Counted from the first letter of the stretch, positions 34,477 to 44,439 are shown. The stretch: 64,000 nt of DNA from Leptotrichia sp. oral taxon 215 str. W9775 (GCF_000469505.1 NZ_KI272824.1:1-64000), one strand, 5' to 3'. Notes: generated by a model from the letters alone, not told the origin. Numbers and translations are program-made.

Positions 34477-36450
34477 ATGGATTTTAAAATACATTCAAAA
34501 TTTCAGCCTACAGGTGACCAGCCACAGGCAATAGATAAAATAGTTGAAAATATTGAAAATGGTATTACAGATCAGATTCTTCTCGGAGTTACAGGATCAG
34601 GGAAGACATTTACAGTGGCAAATGTAATCGAAAGGATAAACAGACCTGCATTGATAATGGCTCCTAATAAGACGCTGGCAGCCCAGTTATATAATGAATA
34701 TAAGCAGTTTTTTCCTGAAAATGCTGTGGAATATTTTGTTTCCTATTATGATTATTACCAGCCTGAAGCATATATAATGCAAACGGATACATATATAGAA
34801 AAAGACTCTTCAATAAATGATGAAATAGATAAATTAAGACACGCGGCAACAGCAGCTTTATTAAATCGGCGTGATGTAATAATAGTGGCTTCTGTTTCAG
34901 CAATATATGGATTGGGATCGCCTGAAGCATATAAAAAACGTTCAATACCAATTGATGTGGCAACAGGATTTGATAGGAATGAGTTAATCAGAAGACTTAT
35001 CTCCCTTAGATATGAGAGAAATGATATTGCCTTCGAGAGGGGAAAATTCAGGGTAAAGGGGGATGTACTTGATTTACATCCAAGTTATCAGGATACAGGA
35101 TACAGATTTGAATTTTTTGGAGATGACCTTGAAAGCATTGCAGAGATTAATACTCTTACAGGACAGAAAATAAGGGACATTCAAAGACTTACAATAATGC
35201 CTGCAACCCATTATCTTTCAACTGAAGATTCAGAAAAGATGTTTGAGAGCATAAAGGCAGAACTTCATGACAGGATAGATTTTTTTGAGAGACAGAATAA
35301 ACTTCTGGAAGCCCAGAGAATCAAACAGAGAACAGAATATGACCTTGAAATGATAGCTGAAATAGGATATTGTAAAGGAGTAGAAAATTATTCAAGATAT
35401 CTTACAGGAAAGAAGGAAGGTGAGGCACCTGACACACTTCTGGATTATTTTCCTGATGATATGGTGGTTTTTCTTGATGAGTCGCATATATCAGTTCCCC
35501 AGATAAATGGAATGTATAAGGGGGACAGGGCAAGGAAAGAATCCCTTGTAAATAATGGGTTCAGGTTGCCAAGTGCTTTTGACAACAGACCTCTTAAGTT
35601 TGAAGAGTTTTTTGCAAAAGTTCCTCAGGTAGTGTATATATCTGCAACTCCAAGTGACTACGAGCTGGAACAGTCAAAGGAAGAAATAATCGAGCAGCTT
35701 GTAAGACCAACAGGAATTGTTGAACCTGGAATAGAAATAAGACCTACAAAAAATCAGATTGATGACTTGATGGATGAAATAAAGACAAGAACTGCAAAGA
35801 AAGAAAGAGTTCTTGTTACAACACTTACGAAGAAAATGGCTGAAGAGCTTACAGACTACTATCTGGAATACGGTATAAAGGTAAAATACATGCACTCGGA
35901 TATTGATACGCTTGAAAGAACTGAGATAATAAGAGGACTTAGAAAAGGTGAATTTGATGTGCTTGTGGGAATAAACCTTTTGAGGGAAGGACTGGATATT
36001 CCTGAAGTTTCACTTGTGGCAATACTTGAAGCAGATAAGGAAGGATATTTGCGTTCGAGACGTTCATTAATTCAGACAATGGGAAGGGCGGCAAGAAACG
36101 TGAACGGACAGGTTATCCTGTATGCAGATACTGTGACAGGCTCCATGAAGGAAGCCATAGATGAAGTGGAGCGTCGTAGAAAGATTCAGGAACAGTATAA
36201 TATTGAAAATAATATTAATCCTAAATCAATTGAGAGGGAAATTGCCGAATCAATTGTAGATTATGAAATTGTAAAAGAAGACAGTGTAGACAAAATTAAG
36301 AAAAATTACAAAAGTCAGGCGGAAATTGAGAAGGAAATTAAACATCTTGATAAACAGATTAAGAAACTGGCTGAAGAACTTAATTTTGAAGAAGCGATAA
36401 AACTTCGTGATAAAATGAATGAACTGAAAAAAATACTGCTGGAATTGTAA
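34477..36450 (+). CDS. uvrB: UvrABC system protein B
   Basis: 657 residues, normal length. Helicase Walker A GVTGSGKT (37-44), damage-inserting beta-hairpin YYDYYQPEAYI near 90-100, motif DESH near 338, motif VI QTMGRAARN near 542-550, and the C-terminal UVR helix pair binding UvrC (IKKLAEELNFEEAIKLRDKM). Central damage-verification subunit of nucleotide excision repair. Confidence 0.97.
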   Translation: MDFKIHSKFQPTGDQPQAIDKIVENIENGITDQILLGVTGSGKTFTVANVIERINRPALIMAPNKTLAAQLYNEYKQFFPENAVEYFVSYYDYYQPEAYIMQTDTYIEKDSSINDEIDKLRHAATAALLNRRDVIIVASVSAIYGLGSPEAYKKRSIPIDVATGFDRNELIRRLISLRYERNDIAFERGKFRVKGDVLDLHPSYQDTGYRFEFFGDDLESIAEINTLTGQKIRDIQRLTIMPATHYLSTEDSEKMFESIKAELHDRIDFFERQNKLLEAQRIKQRTEYDLEMIAEIGYCKGVENYSRYLTGKKEGEAPDTLLDYFPDDMVVFLDESHISVPQINGMYKGDRARKESLVNNGFRLPSAFDNRPLKFEEFFAKVPQVVYISATPSDYELEQSKEEIIEQLVRPTGIVEPGIEIRPTKNQIDDLMDEIKTRTAKKERVLVTTLTKKMAEELTDYYLEYGIKVKYMHSDIDTLERTEIIRGLRKGEFDVLVGINLLREGLDIPEVSLVAILEADKEGYLRSRRSLIQTMGRAARNVNGQVILYADTVTGSMKEAIDEVERRRKIQEQYNIENNINPKSIEREIAESIVDYEIVKEDSVDKIKKNYKSQAEIEKEIKHLDKQIKKLAEELNFEEAIKLRDKMNELKKILLEL

Positions 36451-36559
36451 ACGGCAGAAAAGGAAATTAGCAAAAAATAAGAATATTATGTATTTATGAG
36501 ATACTATAAGTTTTGGAAATTTTTTAGAAATTTGAAGAAAAAATCAAGGAGAAAAGAAA

Positions 36560-36910
36560 ATGAGAATATATTATTATCCAGCATGTGGAACTTGTAAGAA
36601 AGCATTGAAATGGCTCGATGAAAATAAAATTGGTTATGAAAAAAGACATATTGTGGAAGCAAATCTTACTGTAAAGGAAGTTGAAGATATTTACAAAAAA
36701 AGCGGACTTCCTATTCAGAAAATGTTCAATACAAGCGGGAGGGTCTATAAAGAACTGAATTTGAAGGAAAAATTGAAGGATATGACTGAAAAGGAAAAAC
36801 TGGAACTTCTTGCTTCTGATGGAATGCTTTTAAAAAGGCCTATTCTTGTAAACAGGACATTTGCACTTATTGGATTCAAGGAAGATGAATACAGGGAAAA
36901 ACTGTTATAA
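36560..36910 (+). CDS. ArsC/Spx-family thioredoxin-fold protein
   Basis: 116 residues. N-terminal YYYPACGTCKKALKWL gives a CxxC pair (C9, C12), and a later KRPILVNRTFALIGF contains the family cis-proline/arginine region. The CxxC form is shared by Spx/MgsR regulators and YffB-type reductases, unlike the CxxS of some arsenate reductases. Whether it regulates transcription or reduces a substrate is open. Not linked to arsenic genes. Confidence 0.82.
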   Translation: MRIYYYPACGTCKKALKWLDENKIGYEKRHIVEANLTVKEVEDIYKKSGLPIQKMFNTSGRVYKELNLKEKLKDMTEKEKLELLASDGMLLKRPILVNRTFALIGFKEDEYREKLL

Positions 36911-36942
36911 AAAATAAGAAAAAATCTGACAGGTGAAAAAAT

Positions 36943-37488
36943 ATGGAAATGAAAAAAGAAGATATAAAAAAAGAGGATATGATTTTAAATCATGGGCTGC
37001 TGATAACCGTGTTTACCATTATCTATTTTATATTTCAGCAGTTTATATATCCTTTTGTGTATATAATTCTAGTATTAACTATAGTAACTTTAGGAGATAA
37101 AATTTCAAAAATTTTACCATTCTTAGAAATGTCAGAAACAGCAGAAGATATTTTTGTCAGTATAACTTTCCTTTTCTGTTTACTAATAGTAGCTGTAATT
37201 TCATATTTTTTAGGTAAATGGACAGAAAAGGAGTTAAAAAGAACGAATAAATATACATTGGGATTTATAATGTCAGCGATACTGTTCTATTTTATATATA
37301 AGTATTATACGGAAAAAGTAGATCCTTATGCGATAATATTGGATTCGCTTAAAATAATCTATTTATATTGTGGAGCAATGCATATAATTTTTTCAATAGG
37401 ATTTTTATTCGGTAAACGTATTGACATCCTGAGAAATAAATTAAAAGAATATACGAAATTAAAAATGAAAATAGAAAAAAATAAATAG
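36943..37488 (+). CDS. four-helix membrane protein, unknown
   Basis: 181 residues: short charged N-terminus, membrane segments near 15-45, 68-90, 103-123 and 140-155, basic C-terminus (KLKEYTKLKMKIEKNK). No family recognised. Lies 32 bases behind the ArsC-like gene and 45 before xseA, so may be in the same transcript. Confidence 0.65.
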   Translation: MEMKKEDIKKEDMILNHGLLITVFTIIYFIFQQFIYPFVYIILVLTIVTLGDKISKILPFLEMSETAEDIFVSITFLFCLLIVAVISYFLGKWTEKELKRTNKYTLGFIMSAILFYFIYKYYTEKVDPYAIILDSLKIIYLYCGAMHIIFSIGFLFGKRIDILRNKLKEYTKLKMKIEKNK

Positions 37489-37533
37489 GTTAATAATTCA
37501 GGAAAAAATAAAATTTAAACATAGGGGGATAAA

Positions 37534-38874
37534 ATGGAACAGACTATATTTTCAGTCAGTGAAGTAAACAGGGCGGTAAAACAATATCTGGAAGGAACTC
37601 CAACTTTCAGGAATATGTATATTCAGGGAGAACTGTCAAATATAACATATTATCGTTCAGGCCATCTTTACTTCACGCTTAAGGATGATAAATCAAGTGT
37701 AAAGTGTGCTATATTTAAATATATTTATAAAAATATTCCAACTGATTTGAAGGAAGGCGACCATGTAAAAATAATGGGAAGTGCCACAGTATATGAAGCA
37801 AACGGTTCATTTCAGATAATTGCAGAGACACTTGAAAAAACTAATAAATTAGGATCTCTGTTTGAGAAGCTTGAAATGTTAAAAAAAATGTATCTTGAAA
37901 AGGGATATTTTGATGATTCAAATAAAAAGCCATTACCTCAACTGCCTGTAAATGTGGGAGTAGTAACGGCGGAAACAGGTGCTGCAATAAGGGATATAAT
38001 AAATACGACACATAAAAGATTCAGAAATGTAAATATTTATCTTTATCCTGCAAAAGTTCAGGGGGAAGGTTCTGCAGTTGAAGTGGCTTCAGGGATAGAG
38101 TTTTTCAACAGAATGAAAAATGAAGGTCAGCTTGATACAGATGTACTTATTGTTGGTCGTGGTGGAGGAAGTATTGAAGATTTGTGGTCCTTCAATGAAG
38201 AGCCTGTAATAGAAGCAATTTTTAAATCAGAAATACCTGTTATTTCAGCAGTCGGACATGAAATTGACAATCTTCTTTCTGACCTTGTTGCAGATAGAAG
38301 GGCGGCAACTCCTACTCAGGCTGCAGAAATACTTATCCCTGTGAAGGAAGAACTTGTAAATGCCCTTATGCTGAGAAAAAACACTGTAAATAAGCTTCTT
38401 TTAAATAAAGTTGCATTTATGAAAAAGGAACTGGAGCAGAGAAAAAATAGCTACTATATCAAAAATTTTGTAGGAACACTGAATGAGAAAAAATTTCAGC
38501 TGATGGAAAAGGAACAGAGAATAACAAGGGAACTGAGAAGAATTGTGGAAAAGTCAAGGGAACAGTTTGAGTACAGAAAAAAAAGATTTGATAAAGTTGA
38601 TTTGAGATTGATTATAAACGAGAAAAGACAACATCTGGAAATACTTGAAAAAGAGCTGAATACTGAAATAAAGGAAAAATTGAAGGAACTTAGGAAAGAA
38701 CTACAGCTGAAAGCAGCAAAACTTTCAAAATATTCAGTGGATGATATACTGAAACAAGGTTATACAATAACGAGAAAAAATGGAAAAATTGTAAAACGTG
38801 GAATAGAGTTAAGTAAATCAGATGTTATTGAAACAATGTTTGCTGATATGAAGGTGAAAAGTACTGTTAAATAA
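37534..38874 (+). CDS. xseA: exodeoxyribonuclease VII large subunit
   Basis: 446 residues. N-terminal OB domain (IQGELSNITYYRSGHLYFTL, residues 29-48), catalytic core with VVTAETGAAIRDI and GRGGGSIEDLWSFNEE near 206-221, AVGHEIDNLLSDLVADRRAATP near 235-256, and a long C-terminal coiled coil. The small subunit xseB is not adjacent. Confidence 0.95.
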   Translation: MEQTIFSVSEVNRAVKQYLEGTPTFRNMYIQGELSNITYYRSGHLYFTLKDDKSSVKCAIFKYIYKNIPTDLKEGDHVKIMGSATVYEANGSFQIIAETLEKTNKLGSLFEKLEMLKKMYLEKGYFDDSNKKPLPQLPVNVGVVTAETGAAIRDIINTTHKRFRNVNIYLYPAKVQGEGSAVEVASGIEFFNRMKNEGQLDTDVLIVGRGGGSIEDLWSFNEEPVIEAIFKSEIPVISAVGHEIDNLLSDLVADRRAATPTQAAEILIPVKEELVNALMLRKNTVNKLLLNKVAFMKKELEQRKNSYYIKNFVGTLNEKKFQLMEKEQRITRELRRIVEKSREQFEYRKKRFDKVDLRLIINEKRQHLEILEKELNTEIKEKLKELRKELQLKAAKLSKYSVDDILKQGYTITRKNGKIVKRGIELSKSDVIETMFADMKVKSTVK

Positions 38875-38897
38875 AATATGAAAGCGAGGTATAATAA

Positions 38898-39383
38898 ATG
38901 TCAAAAAGAAATGATTATTTATCATGGGATGAGTATTTTATGGGGATAGCATTTCTATCCGGTATGAGAAGTAAAGATCCGTCTACGCAAGTGGGAGCAT
39001 GTATCATAGACGAGGATAAAAAAATAATAGGAATCGGATACAATGGATTTCCAATGGGAAGTTCTGATGATAATATGCCATGGGATAAAGAAGGTGAATT
39101 TCTGGAAACAAAATATCCATATGTTGTACACGCTGAATTAAATGCCATTCTTAACAGTATAAAATCTCTTAAAAATTGTACTATTTATGTAACGCATTTT
39201 CCATGTAATGAATGTGCAAAGGCAATTGTACAGTCAGGAATAAAAAAGGTAATATATTTTTCTGATAAGCATAAATCTCTGGATTCGACAAAGGCTTCAA
39301 GAAGAATTTTTGAAAATGCAGGGGTTAAAACAGAGCATCTTAAAATGGAAAAAGAAAAAATAAATATAATCTTTAAGGATTGA
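38898..39383 (+). CDS. comEB: dCMP deaminase (ComEB family)
   Basis: 161 residues. Zinc site HAE (H78, E80) and PCNEC (C103, C106), preceded by SKDPSTQVGA. Converts dCMP to dUMP for dTTP synthesis. 'ComEB' reflects the B. subtilis operon name; a role in competence is not implied. Confidence 0.92.
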   Translation: MSKRNDYLSWDEYFMGIAFLSGMRSKDPSTQVGACIIDEDKKIIGIGYNGFPMGSSDDNMPWDKEGEFLETKYPYVVHAELNAILNSIKSLKNCTIYVTHFPCNECAKAIVQSGIKKVIYFSDKHKSLDSTKASRRIFENAGVKTEHLKMEKEKINIIFKD

Positions 39384-39408
39384 GAAAAAATCAATATTAG
39401 TATATAAT
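39380..39408 (+). promoter_or_regulatory. promoter of the ECF transporter operon
   Basis: TTGAGA (39380-39385) overlapping the comEB stop, 17 bases, TATAAT (39403-39408). Confidence 0.65.
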
Positions 39409-39443
39409 AAAAAAGTAATAAAAATTTATAAGAGGTGATATAA

Positions 39444-39986
39444 ATGGAAGCAAATTCAATTAAAAAAGTAGTAGCAATGGGTATAGGAGCGGCAGTTTAT
39501 ATTGTGTTGTCAAGATTTGCAGCAATTCCAACTCCAATTCCAAATACTACATTACAGGTTACTTATGCTTTTCTGGCATTAATGGCATTTATTTATGGTC
39601 CGGTAGTTGGACTGGGAGTAGGATTTATAGGACATACACTTAATGACATCCTATCTTATGGAAATGTATGGTTCAGCTGGGTTGTAGCCACTGCATTTTT
39701 CGGAATAGGTATGGGACTTTTAGGAAAAATGATTAAGCCTGAAAATTTTGACAAGGCAAAAGCTGTAAAATTTATAATAGGAGATATAATTATAAGTTTA
39801 CTGACTTGGGTAGTTATAGCACCAGTTCTGGATATTGTAATATATAAAGAGCCTCAGGGAAAAGTATTTATACAGGGATTTGCTGCGGCATTGAGTAATG
39901 CTTTTGTTGTTGCAGTATTAGGAACAATTCTTATATTTGCTTTCTCAAAAACAATTGTAAGTAAGGGAAGCCTGAAGAAAGAATAG
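39444..39986 (+). CDS. ECF transporter S component (substrate-binding)
   Basis: 180 residues, about six membrane helices. N-terminal KKVVAMGIGAAVYIVLSR and the PTPIPNTTLQVTYAFLAL and YGPVVGLGVGFIGHTLND stretches place it in the group annotated as PF07155-like S components. The vitamin or metabolite bound cannot be read off. First gene of an operon ending in a SAM hydrolase, which hints at a SAM-, methionine- or adenosine-related ligand (inference). Confidence 0.82.
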   Translation: MEANSIKKVVAMGIGAAVYIVLSRFAAIPTPIPNTTLQVTYAFLALMAFIYGPVVGLGVGFIGHTLNDILSYGNVWFSWVVATAFFGIGMGLLGKMIKPENFDKAKAVKFIIGDIIISLLTWVVIAPVLDIVIYKEPQGKVFIQGFAAALSNAFVVAVLGTILIFAFSKTIVSKGSLKKE

Positions 39987-40048
39987 TTTTAAATAACCCG
40001 CATTTTCTAGTTAGTAGTAATGCTGACAGATTAGGCGGGTATTTTAAA
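39987..40048 (+). promoter_or_regulatory. structured intercistronic element
   Basis: TTAAATAACCCGC (39989-40001) can pair with GCGGGTATTTTAA (40035-40047), and GCATT/AATGC inside offers an alternative stem. Without a T-run it may modulate expression or RNA stability between the S component and the ATPase gene. Confidence 0.4.
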
Positions 40049-40067
40049 TAACAGGGAGGAAAAATTC

Positions 40068-41798
40068 TTGGAAGAAATTAGAGGAAACAAAGATGTTAGA
40101 AAAGTTGCTGTAAATTTTGAAAATTTTACATTTCAGTATGAAAGTCAGTCAGAATCGACATTGTATGATATAAACCTTAAAATATATGAAGGAGAAAAAG
40201 TTGTCATAATAGGGCCTTCAGGTTCCGGGAAAAGTACAATGGGACATTGTATAAATGGATTGGCACCATATTTTTATAAGGGAAGTAAAACAGGAAAAAT
40301 TGAAATTTATGGTAAACAGCTAAATGAAATATTTGAACATTCCAAGTACGTAGGAACAGTTCTTCAGGACTCAGATGCCCAGTTTGTAGGGCTGAGTGTT
40401 GCAGAAGATATAGCCTTTGTACTGGAAAATGATGAAGTTGAAACTGAAATTATGAAAAATAAAGTTAGGGAAATAGCAGAATTTGTAAAAATTGAAAAAT
40501 TGCTGGATTTAAAACCTCATGACTTGTCAGGTGGGCAGAAACAGAAGGTTTCCCTTGCTGGAATAATGGTTGATGATACGAAGATATTTCTTTATGATGA
40601 GCCTTTGGCAAATCTTGATCCGCTAAGTGGAAAATATGCCATTGAACTGATAGATGAACTTCATGGAAAAGGAGGAATTACTACAGTAATTATTGAACAC
40701 AGGCTGGAAGATGTGCTACATAGAAAAGTTGACAGAATTATTGTTGTGGATAAGGGAAGGGTAGTGGCAGATGATACACCTGATAATATCCTGAAGGGAA
40801 ATATTCTTACAGAAATGAATATAAGGGAGCCATTGTATATTTCGGCACTAAAATATAGTAATGTTAATCTCGAAAAATATCAGGATATTTCTAATGTTGA
40901 AAAAATTAATTTTTCTGAATTGAAGGAAAATATACTGAAATGGATAGAGCATAATCAGGTGGAAGGACAGAAAAAAGACTCAGAAACAATGCTGAAGCTT
41001 GAAAATATTTCCTTTTCATATAATGAAAAAAGAAAAATATTGAAAAATGTCAATATAAATATAAAAAAAGGAGAAATGATAAGTATTGTAGGTTCAAATG
41101 GAGCCGGAAAGTCAACACTTTCAAAAGTTATTACTGGATTTGAAAAACAGGATGAAGGAAAAATCTATTATAAGAATAGAGATATAAGTAATGAAAGTAT
41201 AACTGAAAGGGCAGAAAAAATAGGATTTGTACTGCAGAATCCAAATGCGATGATTTCCAAGGTGACAGTTTTTGATGAGGTGGCTCTTGGGCTTCAAACT
41301 AGAGGCGTTTCACCAGATGAAATAGACAAAAGAGTGCTTGAAATCTTGGAAATATGTAAACTTAAGCCCTTCAGAAACTGGCCTATAAAAGCACTTAGCT
41401 ATGGGCAGAAAAAAAGGGTAACAATAGCTTCTGTACTAATATTACAGCCGGAAATCATAATAGTGGATGAACCGACTGCAGGACAGGATTTATTTCATTA
41501 CAGGGAAATAATGGAATTTTTGAAACAGCTGAACGAATATAGAATTACGATACTTTTTATTACGCATGATATGCATCTGATGTTGGAATATACTGACAAA
41601 GCTTATGTTTTCAATGACGGTCAGGTTATAAAAGAAGGAAATCCTGCAGAAATTCTGGCTGACAAAAAAATACTCAAAGAAGCAAATCTTAAGGAAACTT
41701 CACTTCACTATATGGCTGAAAAGGCTGGAATAAATTCAGAAGAACTTATAAGAACTTTTGTTAACTTTGAAAAATATCATCAGAAGGCGGGTGATTAG
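40068..41798 (+). CDS. ECF transporter ATPase, two ABC domains fused
   Basis: 576 residues from TTG 40068, fixed by GGGAGGA seven bases upstream. Domain 1: Walker A GPSGSGKST (49-57), signature LSGGQKQKVSLAG, Walker B IFLYDEP. Domain 2: Walker A GSNGAGKST (about 344), signature LSYGQKKRVTIAS (second Gly replaced by Tyr), Walker B IIIVDEP. Equivalent to EcfA1 and EcfA2 in one chain. The stop is adjacent to the ecfT start. Confidence 0.93.
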   Translation: MEEIRGNKDVRKVAVNFENFTFQYESQSESTLYDINLKIYEGEKVVIIGPSGSGKSTMGHCINGLAPYFYKGSKTGKIEIYGKQLNEIFEHSKYVGTVLQDSDAQFVGLSVAEDIAFVLENDEVETEIMKNKVREIAEFVKIEKLLDLKPHDLSGGQKQKVSLAGIMVDDTKIFLYDEPLANLDPLSGKYAIELIDELHGKGGITTVIIEHRLEDVLHRKVDRIIVVDKGRVVADDTPDNILKGNILTEMNIREPLYISALKYSNVNLEKYQDISNVEKINFSELKENILKWIEHNQVEGQKKDSETMLKLENISFSYNEKRKILKNVNINIKKGEMISIVGSNGAGKSTLSKVITGFEKQDEGKIYYKNRDISNESITERAEKIGFVLQNPNAMISKVTVFDEVALGLQTRGVSPDEIDKRVLEILEICKLKPFRNWPIKALSYGQKKRVTIASVLILQPEIIIVDEPTAGQDLFHYREIMEFLKQLNEYRITILFITHDMHLMLEYTDKAYVFNDGQVIKEGNPAEILADKKILKEANLKETSLHYMAEKAGINSEELIRTFVNFEKYHQKAGD

Positions 41799-42635
41799 AT
41801 GGCAAGTACGTTTTTACTGGAATATATAGAAAAAGATTCAATAATACATAGACTGAATGGAGCAGCAAAACTGATATGTTTCCTGTTATGGACAACAGCA
41901 ATTATGCTTACTTATGATACAAGATTGTTAATATTTTTAACAGTTTTAGGTTTTATATTGTTTAAAGTTTCAAAAATAAGATTTAAGGAAATAAAAATTG
42001 TATTTTATCTGATTTCTATTTTTCTGATACTTAATCTGCTAATGATATTTTTATTTTCTCCTCTGGAAGGGACAAAAATATATGGAACACAGCATGACAT
42101 TTTTAAAATTTTTGGAAATTATATAGTAACTCAGGAGCAGCTGTTTTATGAATTTAATATATTTATAAAATATTTTTCGGTTATTCCTGTTGGTCTGCTA
42201 TTTGTAATAACAACTCATCCAAGTGAATTTGCATCTTCACTGAACAGGATAGGGGTACCATATAAATTTTCTTATGCAGTATCAATTGCACTGAGATATA
42301 TACCGACAGTTCAGGAAGATTTTATTACAATTAGTAAGGCACAGCAGGCAAAAGGGATAGATATTTCAAAAAATGTAAAACTGACAACGAGAATAAAAAA
42401 TATATCCTACACGTTACTTCCACTAATATTTTCAAGTCTTGATAAAATAGATGTTATAAGTAATGCAATGGTTTTAAGAGGATTTGGAAAAAAGAATAAG
42501 CGTACATGGTATCAGGCACGAAAAATGAAAACATCTGACATAGTGGCGATTTTTATAACAGCGGTATTTGTTGTTGTTGCACTTATACTTATAAAAGTGA
42601 ATAACGGAAGATTTTACAACATATTTGTGAAATAA
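41799..42635 (+). CDS. ecfT: ECF transporter transmembrane protein T
   Basis: 278 residues, about five to six helices. The coupling-helix motif SKAQQAKGID (about residue 180) and DKIDVISNAMVLRGFG (about 210) are the paired Ala-Arg/Gly motifs by which EcfT contacts the ATPases. Start immediately follows the ATPase stop. Confidence 0.92.
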   Translation: MASTFLLEYIEKDSIIHRLNGAAKLICFLLWTTAIMLTYDTRLLIFLTVLGFILFKVSKIRFKEIKIVFYLISIFLILNLLMIFLFSPLEGTKIYGTQHDIFKIFGNYIVTQEQLFYEFNIFIKYFSVIPVGLLFVITTHPSEFASSLNRIGVPYKFSYAVSIALRYIPTVQEDFITISKAQQAKGIDISKNVKLTTRIKNISYTLLPLIFSSLDKIDVISNAMVLRGFGKKNKRTWYQARKMKTSDIVAIFITAVFVVVALILIKVNNGRFYNIFVK

Positions 42636-42668
42636 CAGTTTTTATTATGAAATTAGGAGGAAATCAAA

Positions 42669-43532
42669 ATGGGAAATAATAAAGTAAGTGGAATGCTTGT
42701 TCTACAGACAGATTTTGGATTACAGGATGGAGCTGTGGCTGCAATGTATGGAGTTTCACTTGGAGTGAATCCGGATTTGAAAATATATAATCTTACACAT
42801 GAAATAGAAACATATAATATATGGGATGCATCTTATAGACTGGTACAGACTTTACAGTATTGGCCTGAAGGAACTGTTTTCGTATCTGTTGTGGATCCTG
42901 GAGTGGGAAGTGACAGGAAAAGTATTGTTGCAAAAACAAAGGACGGAAAATATGTGGTAACTCCTGATAATGGAACTTTGACACATATACATTCAAACAT
43001 AGGAATAGAAGAAATAAGGGAAATCGATGAAACTAGGAATAGATTGCCATATTCGGGAGAATCCTACACTTTTCATGGAAGGGACATATATGCATTTACT
43101 GGAGCAAGACTTGCAAGTGGAGTAATTTCATATGAAGAAGTTGGAGAAAAAATTGAAGTTGAAAAAATGGAACTGCTGCAAACAACAGAAGTTAAAATTT
43201 CTGATGATGAAGTAATTTCAGGAACGATAGACATACTTGATATAAGATTTGGAAATTTATGGACAAATATAGACAGAAGTTATTTTGAAAAAGTTGGAAT
43301 AAATTATGGAGATACTTTGGAACTTGTAATAAAACACAACATGAGAAATGTTTACAACAGTACAGTAAAGTTTGTAAAATCATTTGCTGAAGTTCACATA
43401 GGAAGAACTTTGCTTTATGTAAATTCACTTGATAAAATCGGTGTGGCAATAAATCAAGGTTCATTTTCAAGGGCACATCAGGTGGAATCAGGATACCAGT
43501 GGACAGTGGAGCTGAAGAAAATAGAGAAATAG
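42669..43532 (+). CDS. SAM hydroxide adenosyltransferase (DUF62)
   Basis: 287 residues. TDFGLQDG with D15 and D20 at the start, VDPGVGS near 75-81, TPDNG near 98-102 and FHGRD at 135-139 define the SAM hydrolase family, which splits S-adenosylmethionine with water into adenosine and methionine. AGGAGG site, 33 bases behind ecfT, so part of the ECF operon. Confidence 0.9.
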   Translation: MGNNKVSGMLVLQTDFGLQDGAVAAMYGVSLGVNPDLKIYNLTHEIETYNIWDASYRLVQTLQYWPEGTVFVSVVDPGVGSDRKSIVAKTKDGKYVVTPDNGTLTHIHSNIGIEEIREIDETRNRLPYSGESYTFHGRDIYAFTGARLASGVISYEEVGEKIEVEKMELLQTTEVKISDDEVISGTIDILDIRFGNLWTNIDRSYFEKVGINYGDTLELVIKHNMRNVYNSTVKFVKSFAEVHIGRTLLYVNSLDKIGVAINQGSFSRAHQVESGYQWTVELKKIEK

Positions 43533-43556
43533 ACTTAGGAAAAGAGGACAGAAGTT

Positions 43557-44222
43557 ATGGTAAATATAGGAAATGACTGGGATGAGATTTTAAAAGGAGA
43601 ATTTGAAAAGGAATATTATCAGAATATGAGAAAATTTCTGGTGAAGGAATATAAGACAAAAACTATATATCCTAAGCCGGAAGAAATATTTTCAGCATTT
43701 AAACTGACAAGCTATAAGGACTGTAAAATAGTTCTGCTGGGACAGGATCCCTATCATGGACCAAATCAGGCACATGGACTTGCTTTTTCTGTAAAGGAAG
43801 GGGTAAAACTTCCACCTTCATTGCAGAATATATATAAGGAAATAAGTAGCGAGTACGGTTACAGCATGAGCAAAAATGGATACCTTGTTTCATGGGCAAA
43901 ACAGGGAGTGCTTCTTTTAAATACAGCATTGACAGTTGTTGCAGAAAATGCAAATTCACATTCAAAAATTGGATGGGAAATATTTACAGATAACGTCATA
44001 GAATATCTTAATGAAAGGGAAGAACCGTTGATATTTATACTTTGGGGAAATAATGCAAGAAGTAAGAAAAGACTTATAAATACAGAAAAACATTATATTC
44101 TGGAATCAGCACACCCAAGTCCGCTTTCTGCAAGCAGAGGTTTTTTTGGATGTGGACATTTTGAAAAAGCAAATGGTATCTTAAAGGAATTAGGAAAAAA
44201 AGAAATAAACTGGAAAATGTAA
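43557..44222 (+). CDS. ung: uracil-DNA glycosylase
   Basis: 221 residues, family 1. Water-activating GQDPYHG (62-68, D64) and the HPSPLSASRGFFGCGHF loop with H186. Removes uracil from DNA. Twenty-four bases behind the SAM hydrolase gene, probably read through. Confidence 0.97.
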   Translation: MVNIGNDWDEILKGEFEKEYYQNMRKFLVKEYKTKTIYPKPEEIFSAFKLTSYKDCKIVLLGQDPYHGPNQAHGLAFSVKEGVKLPPSLQNIYKEISSEYGYSMSKNGYLVSWAKQGVLLLNTALTVVAENANSHSKIGWEIFTDNVIEYLNEREEPLIFILWGNNARSKKRLINTEKHYILESAHPSPLSASRGFFGCGHFEKANGILKELGKKEINWKM

Positions 44223-44242
44223 AAAAATAAAAACAAAAATAG

Positions 44243-44366
44243 AAAGTGTGATTAAAAAAATAAAGTTTCAAGATAGATTAAGGTTAGAACTTTTTTAATT
44301 TTTTTAAAAAAGTTGAAAAAGTTTTTCGTTTCTATGGTTGTAAAATGAAATATTTGGTCACACTTT
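44243..44366. repeat. nested palindrome in the ung-nagE gap
   Basis: Outer arms AAAGTGTGA (44243-44251) and TCACACTTT (44358-44366); inner arms AACTTTTTTAA and TTAAAAAAGTT near 44288-44313, able to terminate ung transcription. About 124 bp; layout like the 16616 element but with different ends. Confidence 0.6.
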
Positions 44367-44411
44367 TTATAATTAGTTAAAAAAGTCTATTGAAAAGAAT
44401 GTTTATGAAAG

Positions 44412-44439
44412 TTGACTTGACGAAAAATCAATATATAAT
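44412..44439 (+). promoter_or_regulatory. promoter of the nagE-like gene
   Basis: TTGACT (44412-44417), 16 bases, TATAAT (44434-44439). Confidence 0.68.
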
